Below are positions 21,284 through 32,084 of a stretch of DNA of 64,000 nt, in pieces. A model generated the notes under the pieces. The model saw only the letters and a program-made list of their open reading frames with translations. It was not told where the DNA came from and did not search any database. Position 1 is the first letter of the stretch. Every line of letters begins with the position of its first letter. The position numbers were made by a program, and so were the translations under genes. Location of the stretch: contig JAIWWG010000049.1 of assembly GCA_025435555.1 (NCBI GenBank), positions 1 to 64,000 of the forward strand. The letters are read 5' to 3'. This stretch comes from Chytriomyces cf. hyalinus JEL632. Lineage: Eukaryota > Chytridiomycota > Chytridiomycetes > Chytridiales > Chytriomycetaceae.

Positions 21284-22406
21284 CTAAGTCAGGTTCTTCT
21301 TGGTCCTGACACCGCGAGCAGGGCCCAAGAACTCGCCGTCCCCATCGACACTGGTAGCCCCAGCAGGCGGCGGAATGAACCGCCAACCGTGCGTGTTAAC
21401 AGCCCACTGCAAGAAGGCAAACTGCACAACAAGATCCAACGACGAAGTAATAATCGAAGCCTGTGAAGCACCATGCAAGAAATTGCGTGCGTCTCTGTCA
21501 AAGTATCCAACTCCAATCATGTCCCAGTAACTGTTTTGCAGGAACAAGTCAATCAGGCAGAACCACGGGGCCAGAATGATTCCAATCAGTGCGATCCAGC
21601 CGTTGCGCATTGACTTTTTGGGCTCGCGGTCTGGCCAGAACATGAAGGCGACAGTGGTGAAGCCAAAGAACATGTCCAGAATCGTAGTCAAGGCTTGGAA
21701 CCTGTGTGTGCCGGAATGAGTCAGTGGGGGGAAAGTAAGTTTCTAACAATAGAAAGCTTCACTAATGAGCATTACATACCATCTGGAAACGTACAGCTGG
21801 TGCAGGGCGTGGTCGGCCTGTTGACAGAATTCATTGTCCTGCAGTCCAGGAAGGCAAACCCAAGTCTTGAAGGTATCAACATAGTCTCCGATGGATTGAC
21901 AAGTGTATGGATGGGTTGCGTTGGGGTTGGCAACGAGGGAACGGTTGGAGGGAACATAGAGCAAGTCCTGGGTGCCGCAGACTTGGAAGAGACCACCGGT
22001 GTGGTATCGGTCACCACGCCAGTGTGGAAGCGCAAAGGCAACCTAATGCGAGGAAGTTGGTTAGCAACGGACGGGGCATGTCGTTTGAAAGGAGATGTGT
22101 GCGTACAAATTGAGCACCCCAACTGCACATGAGAATCAGAATGACGATGAAGCCGGCCCTGATGATGGTCTTGTTGCGAGTGAGTTTACCGGTGACTTCG
22201 TAACCTGGGGGGAACAAGGAGAGGGGGTGCAAGGGTCAAGGAAAGGCGGGTCAAGGGGATGGTTAGGCATGCTCCACGCAGACATCAGCACACAAGCAAA
22301 GGGTGTCACCTTCTTTGGTGTACAGGATCTCTGGGTTTCTGTCCTCCTCAGGCACAAAGACAGGCTCGGGGCCATTATCCGTCCAGTTTGACCACGTAGC
22401 GCCCAT
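21284..22406 (-). CDS. Four-TM claudin/PMP22-like membrane protein
   Basis: At least four exons, starting at 22406 (MGATWSNW). TM1 is AGFIVILILMCSWGAQF. The first external loop contains ALPHWRGDRY, then HTGGLFQVCG, which matches the GLWxxC motif of the claudin/PMP22/Sur7-like superfamily, and further cysteines downstream (TCQSIGDYV, WVCLPGLQ, FCQQADHAL). TM2 is TILDMFFGFTTVAFMFW, TM3 WIALIGIILAPWFCLIDLF and TM4 IITSSLDLVVQFAFLQWAV. In fungi such tetraspans sit in the plasma membrane and act in membrane organisation or as subunits of sensor complexes. The assignment is at superfamily level. The exon between 21740 and 22030 is the least certain. Confidence 0.6.
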
Positions 22407-22607
22407 TTCTTGTTGAGTTTGATCAGAATTTGGGTTTGGCTTTTTTGCGTATTTAAACGCCAGTTTTATTGATTGAATTAGGGCTTCGTGCTTGGATGTC
22501 TGCAGCAAACACAGCCCCATTTCTGCCATTGGAGGACAGCAGCTAAAGAGAAAGCGGCATTGAAGCTGCTGGGATGTCGCAGTACCGCATGCATGTCCTA
22601 CTGGGGA

Positions 22608-22621
22608 CCCCCCCCCCCCCC
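22608..22621 (+). repeat. C14 tract
   Basis: A run of 14 cytosines in the 330-bp spacer between the tetraspan and the GPCR gene. Nothing else is seen in that spacer. Confidence 0.9.
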
Positions 22622-22734
22622 ATGAGGATGCGGCATTGCAAACGTTTGGATGTGATTAAAAGAAAAAGCGGCAAGTCTGTGCGACGTACTTAATCACACA
22701 CACTAAATAATTCAATTTTCTTTCATTTCTTCCA

Positions 22735-24606
22735 TTATGCGCCCCTTTGCTTGTCGCCTGCATTCCGACGTCCCACCCCGCGAACAAGCAACACTACCCC
22801 AACACTCTTGGACACTGTCGACCGAATCTCGGGATCAAACAACCACACAAGCACAGGATTCACTGCCCCCCACATGACAATCATAAACATACTGACAAAA
22901 TCAAATTCGGGCGGCGCCGCAGCTCCAGACGCAGCCTCGCAAAGAAGGAGAACAAAGTACGGTGTCCATCCCATCACATATGCCAGCACAATCAGTATGC
23001 TTTGAGTCCACACTACTTTTTGCCGGTTCGCGTTTTCAGCGACGCACGCCTCCGTGTTTCGGTTAAAAAGAAACGATGGTTTCTGGGATATAAAACTCTT
23101 GATGATGCGTTCGAGCGATGTTTTGCGGAGCCGAACGTATGTGGTGTTGGATTTGGGAGATGGGTTCAACGAGATTCGTACAATGCTCGGACCCGGAGGC
23201 CCGAACCTAGCGATCGACGCTACAGGGTTGGTGATTTGGGCTGGAACCGGTGGTAGGATTGAGGATGAGTTGGAGAACAAGGCTTCTTGGGCAATGGACA
23301 CAAGACTCTTTGCTTGAAAACCACTGCGAGTAAAGCCCTCGGCGACAGACACCAGGGACAGGTTCAAACTTTTAAAACTCTTTGCCGTCTCTACTTGAAG
23401 CGTAGTCTCTTGTGCGCAGGCAGATTGGGACTCAGCTTCCCGTTGCGAATCCGGTGAGTTCTCTGCTGGACTATGAAGTTCGCGCGACTTTGATATTGTA
23501 TGATGGCTGTGTTCCGTATGCAGCGGGTGCAGAGATTTCTGGCTAGTAATGGCCTTGTCGAAGGTGATGATGCTTTCTTTGGACACTGAAATGTCAATCT
23601 TGACTGGGCGCGGAGGGCTCGAACACAAAGCCGCACTGCGCTTCAACGAAGCCCTTCCTCCTTCTCCTCCTCCTCCTGCTCCTCCTTCCCTCATCTCCTT
23701 CACTTCTGGAAGCTGTACAGTCGCTGAAATCTGGGCACTCATCCTTCTTCTCCTCTCAAGGCTCGGTCTTCCCGAGTACCCGGCATTCGAGATGGACCGG
23801 CGCCGTTGCAGACTTGAAAAAGTCTCTTTTGTTGAAGATTCCCCGATAACAGGCACCGCCGTTCCCCCCAACATACTCTGCCGCCTCAAAAGACCCTGTC
23901 CTCCACGCGATGACGAGTACTGAATCGACTCTCGCCGACTAAGTTCCGGCTGAAACACGCCCGACTCGTTTGTTTGAATCACGTGGCTCTGGCTCAAGTC
24001 GAGTTGAGCAAATGTGGCCGTGACAATGTTGCAAATGCGCATGTATCCGTACGGGATCCAGAATAGTGCCGTGATAAAGAATAACTCAGATGGAATCAGA
24101 AATAGCAATTGTTCTGGGGAATGGATCCGCCAATCGAGCGTGCAGAACGCGTTGCTCGGGCGCAGGATTAGCATGTTTGAATCCTTGTTGAAGATTCCAA
24201 CCGGGATTGCAATCATGATAAGCGATGAAAGTACCGCGAGAATAATAAACCGAATCGCCCAAGGAACCGACACTTTTTGTTTCTTGACGAGAATCAGGAA
24301 CCGCACATATGCCAGCCCGACACTGACGATTTGCTGAAACAGAATCCCAAACAGAATTAACGCAGCTTGAGCCACACACGCTGTATGGTCTTGTTGAACT
24401 ATCGGTGCCACGAGTAGAGGTACTGCAAAGAGAAGGTTGGCAGCGACAAGGCTCATTGTGACCAAGGTCTTTGCCGTTAGGTTCCTCGCACCGCACGAGA
24501 AGGACACGATCGTCAGAAAGTTCAGCAGCGCAGATAGCGCGGCCATGACACACAGTGGCTGGCTGTACACGGAGATTCCCATTCTTGCGACAAAAAACTG
24601 TGTCAT
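22735..24606 (-). CDS. Rhodopsin-class (class A) G-protein-coupled receptor
   Basis: A single exon of 623 residues with seven TM segments. A cysteine (TACVAQ) sits exactly 25 residues before the arginine of AYVRF, matching positions 3.25 and 3.50 of class A receptors, and a partner Cys lies in the second external loop (NAFCTLDW). TM6 has the W-x-P motif (YVMGWTPYFVLLL). TM7 has NPxxY-like NPVLVWLFDPEIR and leads into helix 8. The D/ERY motif is changed to VRF. The third intracellular loop is about 330 residues, Ser/Arg-rich, with many RRxS-type phosphorylation motifs. No lysine lies at the retinal position of TM7, so it is not an opsin. Ligand unknown. Class A receptors are absent from most Dikarya but known from some early-diverging fungi. 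Confidence 0.8.
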   Translation of the reverse strand: MTQFFVARMGISVYSQPLCVMAALSALLNFLTIVSFSCGARNLTAKTLVTMSLVAANLLFAVPLLVAPIVQQDHTACVAQAALILFGILFQQIVSVGLAYVRFLILVKKQKVSVPWAIRFIILAVLSSLIMIAIPVGIFNKDSNMLILRPSNAFCTLDWRIHSPEQLLFLIPSELFFITALFWIPYGYMRICNIVTATFAQLDLSQSHVIQTNESGVFQPELSRRESIQYSSSRGGQGLLRRQSMLGGTAVPVIGESSTKETFSSLQRRRSISNAGYSGRPSLERRRRMSAQISATVQLPEVKEMREGGAGGGGEGGRASLKRSAALCSSPPRPVKIDISVSKESIITFDKAITSQKSLHPLHTEHSHHTISKSRELHSPAENSPDSQREAESQSACAQETTLQVETAKSFKSLNLSLVSVAEGFTRSGFQAKSLVSIAQEALFSNSSSILPPVPAQITNPVASIARFGPPGPSIVRISLNPSPKSNTTYVRLRKTSLERIIKSFISQKPSFLFNRNTEACVAENANRQKVVWTQSILIVLAYVMGWTPYFVLLLCEAASGAAAPPEFDFVSMFMIVMWGAVNPVLVWLFDPEIRSTVSKSVGVVLLVRGVGRRNAGDKQRGA

Positions 24607-25357
24607 GTGTAAATCTTCGTTTGTTTCCCGAAATTTTGAACTCGTGGGGAGAGTGTGAATGAAACTGTCGCAGATACCTGTCTACACGCGGTATCGCTCA
24701 TTCCTTTGGAGACATCTTCACACTTGTGAACCCATCAAGGAAATAAAATACGTAAACCGAACCTTTGCAACAAAAATTTTGAGGAATTCTGGGTCTGAAT
24801 ATTTCAGACAGTGATGGCCAAGTGCTCTCCAAATGTCCGAACCTAAAAACGATTTCTTTCGATCTTATTGGGGAACCCCCCGAGTGTGAAAAGAAACTTG
24901 TAGAACTTCTGGGATGGATAAAGAACTGCAGCGTGAGAGAGAGTTACGGGTGTCAGAAGGCATTTTCTCGATTGACTTGAATGGTCTTGCAGCCACAATG
25001 GATGCTGGTGGTTGGCGCTCTGAGAGGTGCATAGCTGGAGTGGAAAACATGCCATTCACTCAATAAGCGAAGTTTGCTCCAGCGAGTATCGCTTTGTCCC
25101 CTATAAACTCCAAAGCCAACGGGCGCCCAACTTGAATGGGTCACTCAAGCATTCTCTCTCGCTGTCTCTCTCTCTCTCTCACCTCCACGTCACTTGCATA
25201 TGTTTGGCAAGACTGCATGCTTGAATTTGGAATTTTGCGTGCGGGAATCGTGGGGTTTGTTTTCGTGTTTTTATCGTGGGGCGCAGTGTGTCTTTCTTCA
25301 TAAAAACTTCCTTCAGCCAACAAACACACTCTTCATAACATTCCAAGCATCCATCCC
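24607..25357. other. Gene-free divergent upstream interval
   Basis: About 750 bp between the starts of the GPCR (leftward) and the p62-like gene (rightward). A CT-rich run lies at 25155-25185. No supported gene. Confidence 0.5.
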
Positions 25358-27239
25358 ATGACCACCCAATCGATCCACTCTTCCTCCATCTCAGCTGGTG
25401 GCTGGGAAGACATTGCACGCTTCAAGGTCGAGTACAGCGGCACCGTCAGGCAGATTGTCCTCGACGACTCGCCCATTAATTTTACCCAATTCGCAGAGAA
25501 GGTACGCATCAACACCAGCAGCGGATGCAATTTAATCTATACTCACACTTAATGCAACACAGGCAAAGCAGTGCTTCAAACTGTCTCCCTCAGACACAGT
25601 CACTGTGAGCTACAAAGACGAAGACGGCGACACGATCGCTGTTGATTCGGATGAAGAGATTCGCGATCTGTTGCGTCTGCCCAAAATGCCCAAGCTTGTC
25701 TTGAACGTGTCGAGCGTTCAGAGTGGCGGCGCTTCTCTGCCGCGTTACAACAATGAGAACCCGTTCCTGGATTCGAACCAAGTCGAGAACGAGAGCGAAC
25801 TTTCCGTGGGTGGGTTAGTCAGCGGCTCGGTGGATGCCGAGAATGTGGCGGCCATCGAATACCCGGCACTGCCATCCCAGAAATCCGTCTACCCCACAAT
25901 CATCGAGTACAACGACGAGTCACACATCCGCATGCATGATGTCGAATCTGTCGCACCCACGGAGTCTGTTGCTGACTCTCCTCCACAAGAAACACAGCGC
26001 AACTTTGAATCCAAAGACTCCAAAGACATCAAAAACGATCACGAGATTCCCGGCGGTTTCCCATCCGGTTCATCCTCCTCGCAGGAACGTTCCCCGAACG
26101 AAAGCGAGCAGACTCCACCGAAAAAGACGGTCATTTTCGACATGAGTGAGTTGGTGGAGAAGATTAAGGCGCTTGTGGAGTCTGTCACGCGTGACCCGCA
26201 GTTTATGAACACTGCTGTTGACAAACTGCACGAGGTGAGTCGCGACGTTTTTGGTTTTTTTTTTTTTGAATCTTATGTCTCATTCGCTGAACCTGCCACC
26301 AATCAACAGTTTGCCGAAGCAAGTAAACACCACTTCGAAGAACTCTTCAAACTCTTTAACGAAATGCTCAGTAAACACTTCAATTCTGACGGATCCACCA
26401 GCACGGGTGCTCCACGGGGATACACCATCATTTTCCAAGAAGGCCAAGCATCCTCCTCAAGAAACCCACAACCATCCCCCGATTCAACTCGCAACTCATG
26501 GAGGAACCCTGTCATCCACATTTGCACTGGAATCAACGACAAATGCCGACACTTGCACAACACGGAATCCTCAACATCCGCCAAAGAAACCATCCGCCAA
26601 GCCGCAAACAGCACAGCTGAAACCCTTCGCAACGCTATCGAAGCCAGTCGCGTCCAAGCCACCGCCGCGCGTGCACAAACTGCATCCACTGCACGTGCCG
26701 CAGCATCTGAAACTCAGCAACAGATTGGAACTGCCATTCAAACGGCGTTGAGTGCTGTGGGTGGTGTGTTGCAGAGTGTTGGGCGGCAAGTTTCGGCTGC
26801 GCGTGAAGTTGGGAGAACGAGCCCTGCGGATGTTGCGCCGCGCTGGACTTATACTACTTGTGATGTGTGTGGTTTGAAAGGATTTACTGGTCCACGGTTC
26901 AAGTGTTCCGTTTGTCGTGATTATGACTTGTGTGGAGTTTGTTACTTTACGGCACTTCAGAAAAAGAGCGAGGAAGATGAAGTACCCTTGAGAAAGGCTG
27001 GAGATAGTGAACCGGCTGATCAGAGTCGCTCTAACGGTCATGACGCAACTCATGAATTTACTCGCATTGACCATCCAAATGATTCGAATCGAAGCCAAAT
27101 TGATGAGCAAGTAGACCGCGTGTTGGAGATGGGCATTAGCGAGGGTATTCCAAGAAGTCGCGTTCAAGAACTTGTTGTACATTTTGGTGGGGATTTGGAT
27201 CGGGTTGTTGAAGTGTTGCTGGCGGAGCAGATGGATTAG
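25358..27239 (+). CDS. p62/NBR1-like selective autophagy receptor
   Basis: Three exons. An N-terminal PB1 domain (ARFKVEYSGTVRQI, then YKDEDGDTIAVDSDEEIRD, the OPCA acidic motif) is followed by a long Ser/acidic linker with a possible Atg8-interacting motif (IEYPALP). Then come an Ala/Gln-rich helical region and a ZZ-type zinc finger (TTCDVCGLKGFTG, FKCSVCRDYDLCGVC, and a downstream HEF). A C-terminal UBA domain (QVDRVLEMGI to VVEVLLAEQ) ends the protein. PB1-ZZ-UBA is the architecture of p62/SQSTM1 and NBR1, which bind ubiquitinated cargo and deliver it to autophagosomes. The FW domain typical of NBR1 is not seen, so it is nearer p62. An intron with a long T run lies at 26234-26308. Confidence 0.83.
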
Positions 27240-27941
27240 AATCTTGAAACCTCTTTTTGATATTTTGGGTTTTTCTTTTCTTGGATCATGTGCGCTTTTG
27301 TTTTTTTTTCAGCTTCTTTGCTATGTAGTATTAGTATTCGTGTTTTCTTTGAATATCATTCATGTATTCACATCAAAACTGGAAGTAACTTGCACCAAGT
27401 CCATATTCAAAAAAAAAGCTGGTCTTGAAAGATTGAGTAAGTAACGCTGGCTCTTGGTAACTCGTACCATTGTGTCCAATAGTGGGAATCGCAACATCAT
27501 CTCGATTACTCAGCAAAAAACGTGACTGGTCGGAGCTCCTTCAATCCACAGGGCGGGACGAAATGCGTTTTTTTTTTTAGATGCCAAGGTGGCGACTTAT
27601 AAGGATTTCATACAAATGGGCCCAACCTCTGCACGTGCATGATGGCAGCTGAACTTGTAAAACAGACAAACCAACCAAAGCCTCAGTATTCATTTGTTTG
27701 ACAGTTAAAAGGAAGAGTCAACAATTTTCATGAACGGCGGTGCATTCGAGGTGGACGCATCAACCAACACAAACACTTCACGTGGGCGGTGTACTGTACT
27801 GCAGAGAGTTGGGGCAGCAATATGCGGCTGCTCCTGAGGGCAGGAAAACAAGTTCAGACGGTGTTGCGATATGCTGAAGATCAACTCAAGTACCATACAA
27901 TGTTGTGCCGTTATAATGTATACACAAAGTGACGAAATATC
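27240..27941. other. Gene-free interval
   Basis: About 700 bp, T-rich at the 5' end (3' region of the p62-like gene). No supported gene. Confidence 0.5.
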
Positions 27942-28014
27942 GCCTGGCTAGCTCAATCGGTAGAGCGTCAGACTCTTAATCTGAAGGCTGTGGGTTCGAC
28001 CCCCACGTTGGGCG
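27942..28014 (+). tRNA. tRNA-Lys (anticodon CUU), copy 2
   Basis: Identical over 73 nt to the gene at 6190-6262, including the G discriminator base. Flanking sequences differ apart from the first few 3' bases (GCG), so the copies are not part of a large recent duplication. A T-rich stretch at about 28018-28024 may terminate transcription. Confidence 0.95.
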
Positions 28015-28274
28015 CGTTCTTTTGCGTTATCTTTGTTCCTTGTTTTGGTTTTGATTGTTGGTTCGCGAAGACAAAAGAATAAGCATTTTGAAATTGCTGA
28101 TATATGGGAAGAAACGAGAGAAAAAAGAAGTAGGAAGATTTGTGTATAGAAGAGGCCACAATTTCACACTGTATTTATTTATGTTATAATATTCCGACGA
28201 GCAAGAAAGTAATCCAAGAAAGCAGGAACAACGAAAAGAGAGAAGGAAAACAAAGAAAAGGGAGACGGGAGATT

Positions 28275-29820
28275 CTACTTCTTTACAACAGTCACGTTCT
28301 CAGAGTCAGCAGCGGGCTTGTCCCCAAACACTTCACTGATTTCCTCAAGAGTCTTTCCTTTGGTCTCTGGGACAAACGCCCAAGCCCAACCAAACATGAT
28401 CATACAGAAGGAGAAGAAGATCCAGTAGACGGTGGGTTCCTTGTTCAAGGCGGAAAAGACTTGTGGGAAAGCGTAGGCAATGATGGCGTTCCAAGTCCAG
28501 TTGGTCATTGTAGCGATACCGGTACCTCTGGCACGAAGACGCAAGGGGAAGATTTCAGCTTGGTAGGACCAAACGACTGGGCCCCAGGTGGAAGCGAAGC
28601 AGACCAAAAAGATGTAGACGGAGATGATTGCACCCCAAGCGAGAGATTGTGGGCCAGATTTGGACAGGGTGAGGAACGTGTAGACACCGGCGTGACCGAC
28701 GGCCATACCGAGACCACCCCAGACGAGAAGTGGTTTACGACCGAAACGGTCAACGGCCCACATACCCGGGAAGGTGGCGAGGAAGTTGACGAACGAGTTT
28801 GCGAGTGGGAAAGCAATGATGGTGTCAGCAGAGGCGAAACCCATGGCCTTGAAAATGTCGGCAGAGTAGTAGAGAATGACGTTGATTCCAGTGAGTTGTT
28901 GCAGGGATTGGTTGACAATGGCGATAATCATGCGGCGACCGTTGGGGCCACGGAAGAGTTCACCCCAGCTGGCGTCACCAATGGCCTTGTCAGCGTCGGA
29001 ACCGGCACGGATCAAGTTGTATTCGTCAATGGCGGCTTGGTCGCTGGAAGTGAGACCACGGAGTTTGGCAATGACTTCAAGACCTTCATCGTGGCGGCCC
29101 TTTTCGGCGAGCCATCTTGGGGAGAATGGAATCAAGGAGACGAGACCGACGAGGAGGACGGCAGGGATGATTTGCATACCGAGGGCGAGTCTCCATTCAA
29201 GGGAGCTGGTGTTGTCGACCGTCTTGATGATGATACAGTTGATGGCGGTGGCAACAAAGATACCAAAGGTGATCATGAGCTGGTAGATGGTGGTCAAAGC
29301 ACCACGGGTGCTGGCTGGGGCAGTTTCGGCAATGTACAAGGGGACGACCATGGAAGCGATTCCGATGGCGAGACCGGAAAAGACACGTCCAGTGAGGAGG
29401 ACAGCCAAAGAACCGGCAGCGGCTTGAAGGGCACCACCGACGGCAAAGAAGCCTCCGGAAGCGATGATGGAGTATTTACGACCGATGCGGTCAGCGAGGA
29501 TGGAGCAAGCAGCGGCACCGGCAATGCATCCGAGCAAGAAAGTGGTGGTGATCCAACCGTCGATGGAAGGTCTGTTTTCGGCATCAACGCGGACACCCTT
29601 GATGACATTGACCATTCCAAAGTCAGTCTGGAAGATTTCCATACCGAGGACTTGTCTGTGATGAGAATAAGGGGGAAGGATCAGTCAAGAGTATATGATT
29701 GGGTGGGGTGAGGATGGGGGGGAAGAGGACGTACCCAATGACACCGATCTCGTAACCAAAGAGGAGACCACCGATACCGGCGGCGAAGGACACTAGCCAG
29801 TTGTAGTTGACACTGCTCAT
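28275..29820 (-). CDS. MFS sugar transporter
   Basis: Two exons; the first (29820 to about 29735) encodes TM1 with GGLLFGYEIGVIG, the second runs to 28275. The full sugar-porter layout is present with 12 TM segments: GRKYSIIASG after TM2, GRVFSGLAIG in TM4, the loop PFSPRWLAEKGR after TM6, QQLTGINVILYYS in TM7, DRFGRKPLL after TM8, and PETKGKTLEEI after TM12. It is expected to move hexoses or related sugars across the plasma membrane by proton symport or facilitated diffusion. Codon use is noticeably more biased than in the neighbours, consistent with high expression. As a result a 523-codon open frame runs antisense to it. Confidence 0.92.
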
Positions 29821-30026
29821 GTTTTGTTTGTGTGTTTTTGATGGGGGAAATAGTTGGGGTGCCAGAGCGAGCTTTTATATGGGGGAAACGAGCGCGTGGA
29901 GATGTTAAAAATTGAAGGCTCGAAAAATTGTTTTTTTTTTTTTCAGATTTTTTGTGATTGCGATTTTTGGAATTATTTTTGGTGATTTTTTTGTGGATGG
30001 CGCCAGAAATGTTTTTTGTTTTTGTA

Positions 30027-30057
<31 letters not shown>

Positions 30058-30168
30058 AGAGGGAGGGGGGAGAGAGGGGAGCGGAGTGGGTGATGACTCT
30101 CTCTGGACTGTCATATCTTTTTTACATAGAAATGCTAGTGAATATAAATATAAATATAAATATAAAAT

Positions 30169-30192
30169 GGGGGGGGGGGGGGGGGGGGGGGG
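30169..30192 (+). repeat. G24 tract
   Basis: Twenty-four consecutive guanines directly after an AT-rich hexanucleotide array. The second long G tract in the window. Confidence 0.95.
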
Positions 30193-30571
30193 TGGGGTTT
30201 GTTGATGGATGGAGATTGGAGATGGGAGGGAGTGCCTTATCGCTTTTAATCCAAACTGACTTTTGGATTGATTCTCTCTCATGCGTTCGTTATTCATTGA
30301 CTGTGTTTGAATTGGATTGCATTGCATTCCTCATTGCATGAACAACTTCACAAGGGTGTGGATATTTAAAATGTACTACCTACTGCTTATGAAAATGGAA
30401 TGGAATACACCCCGACAATGAGGGGCGTTTCAACCACCTGCGACGTAACATTGTTATCTCTTTCTTGTCCTTGATCAGTCTACAATCTCTTCCCCAATCA
30501 GGCAGCCAGCCAGCCAGCCAGCCAGATCTGTAAATATTCAAGTGAATCCATCTGTTCAAGTAACTCATTGC

Positions 30572-30589
30572 TACACACACACACACATG

Positions 30590-30640
<51 letters not shown>

Positions 30641-30650
30641 AAACAAATAC
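30572..30650 (+). repeat. CA dinucleotide microsatellite
   Basis: An imperfect CA array of about 75 bp with ATGCAT and AAAC interruptions. Likely polymorphic. Confidence 0.95.
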
Positions 30651-32084
30651 AAAAAGTTAACCAATTGTTAGTCACACTTATCCTTATCTGTTTTAATCAA
30701 TGCTGCTGACAACATTTTTCATATAAAAATTCAAGAAACGCACAAATTTATTTTTGTTATCTTTCTCTTTCTTCATTTGTCTGTCTGTGTGTCTGTTTGT
30801 CTATCTGGATTGGGTGGCAAACCATGAAGAAGAAAGAAGAAGCAGAAGCCACCCCGCACACTCCAATCCAATCCAACCATTTTCCATTTTCCATTTTCCA
30901 TATTCAAACTTCAAAATCTTGGGAAAACAACTCTTTTCAATTTTGGATGCTTGCGATGCTTGCTTGTGATGGATGCTTGTGATGGATGCTTTGGATGGAT
31001 GGATGGACCCATGATACACTTTCCCCGACGACACCGACACCGACACCGACTCCGAGTGACTGACAGACCCCCTCCTTTCCCTCAGCCTTTCCCCTTACCC
31101 TTTCCCCTTACCTCGGGCTTAACCTCAATGCCACCTCAGGTGTTCATTCAAGATTGCGCCAGATTTCCCCATCTTGCCTGTTTCTTAACCTGACTGACTG
31201 CAAGAAGCACAAGACAACTACACGCTCAGAATGACAGCTTCGTTTAAATACTCGCTTGACTGCAGTTTCATTTCACATCACGCGCTACATTGTCATCTGA
31301 CTTTGTCCAATCTCGGTCACGACAAATTAGGCCATTTCCCGCGCTCTCCGACGTTAGTCACGCTCCACTTTCCCTCCCCGACAGATGAGACGAACAGATT
31401 GGCTCAGCACACGTGGGTCACAATCACTCCACTGGTCTTGAAGTATTTACAAACTGTTCCATCTCCTGGTTTGGGCAAGCAAATGCATGCTCTGGTGCGG
31501 GGAAGCCCCATTGGACTCACTCAGCTCGATCGATCGATCGATCCTCTTCTCGGGCAAGCTTTGGCTGAAAACATGCCATCTGTAATTGAAAATCCGCTTA
31601 GCACGACAAGGGCACGATGCGCCGGTGCGAGGGCATGCTGCTTTCGAGCCAATGAACAGACACCCCCCCGCATGTGGGGCGACATTGACACGGTCCCTGT
31701 CGGAACCCCTTTCTTGACTTCCCTTGCGCACCCATGGATTTCTTCTTGATACGATGACGTTTGCTGATGGATGACTAACTTACAGGCGCGAGGGAATCAT
31801 GCGTACACTGCTGTGATCAATCGCTCGGGCTGGTCTCCTCCTTCTGAAGGAAGCCGCGTTTTGGCCGGCAGTTGACCCTTTTTTCTTTGGATGTGAGTGT
31901 TTTTTCAGATATTTCAGCCTTGTGAATGCGCCCAGCGATTGGAGAGAGAACGCGTGTTCAGTTTGAGAATATAAAAAAAAGTGTTCAAACGGGATCGATG
32001 AGCTTGAATCTGATTGGCCGATCAAAATCCCACGAATAATGTTGAAAACACATTTGGACCGAAAATGAAAAAAAAAAAAAAAAA

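Larger units (their letters stand above)
29821..32084. other. 2.2-kb gene-free, microsatellite-rich interval
   Basis: No gene is supported. It contains T12 at about 29932, TGTC repeats (30029-30056), an AAATAT array (30141-30165), G24 (30169-30192), CAGC repeats (30502-30525), a CA array (30572-30650), TGGA-type repeats (30965-31007), a GACACC array (31026-31050) and TCGA repeats near 31526-31542. A 172-codon open frame (31231-31749) lacks coding features. Confidence 0.7.

Noticed and set aside
22735-24606. Opsin identity of the GPCR
   Set aside because: The TM7 residue at the retinal-lysine position is Ile, and no nearby lysine could replace it.
28140-29711. 523-codon plus-strand open frame
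   Set aside because: It lies exactly antisense to the sugar transporter, has repetitive Gly/Asp/Glu/Thr composition caused by the transporter's preferred codons, and shows no domain.
31231-31749. 172-codon open frame
   Set aside because: Located in the microsatellite-rich gap, no domain, composition like non-coding DNA, TCGA repeats within it.
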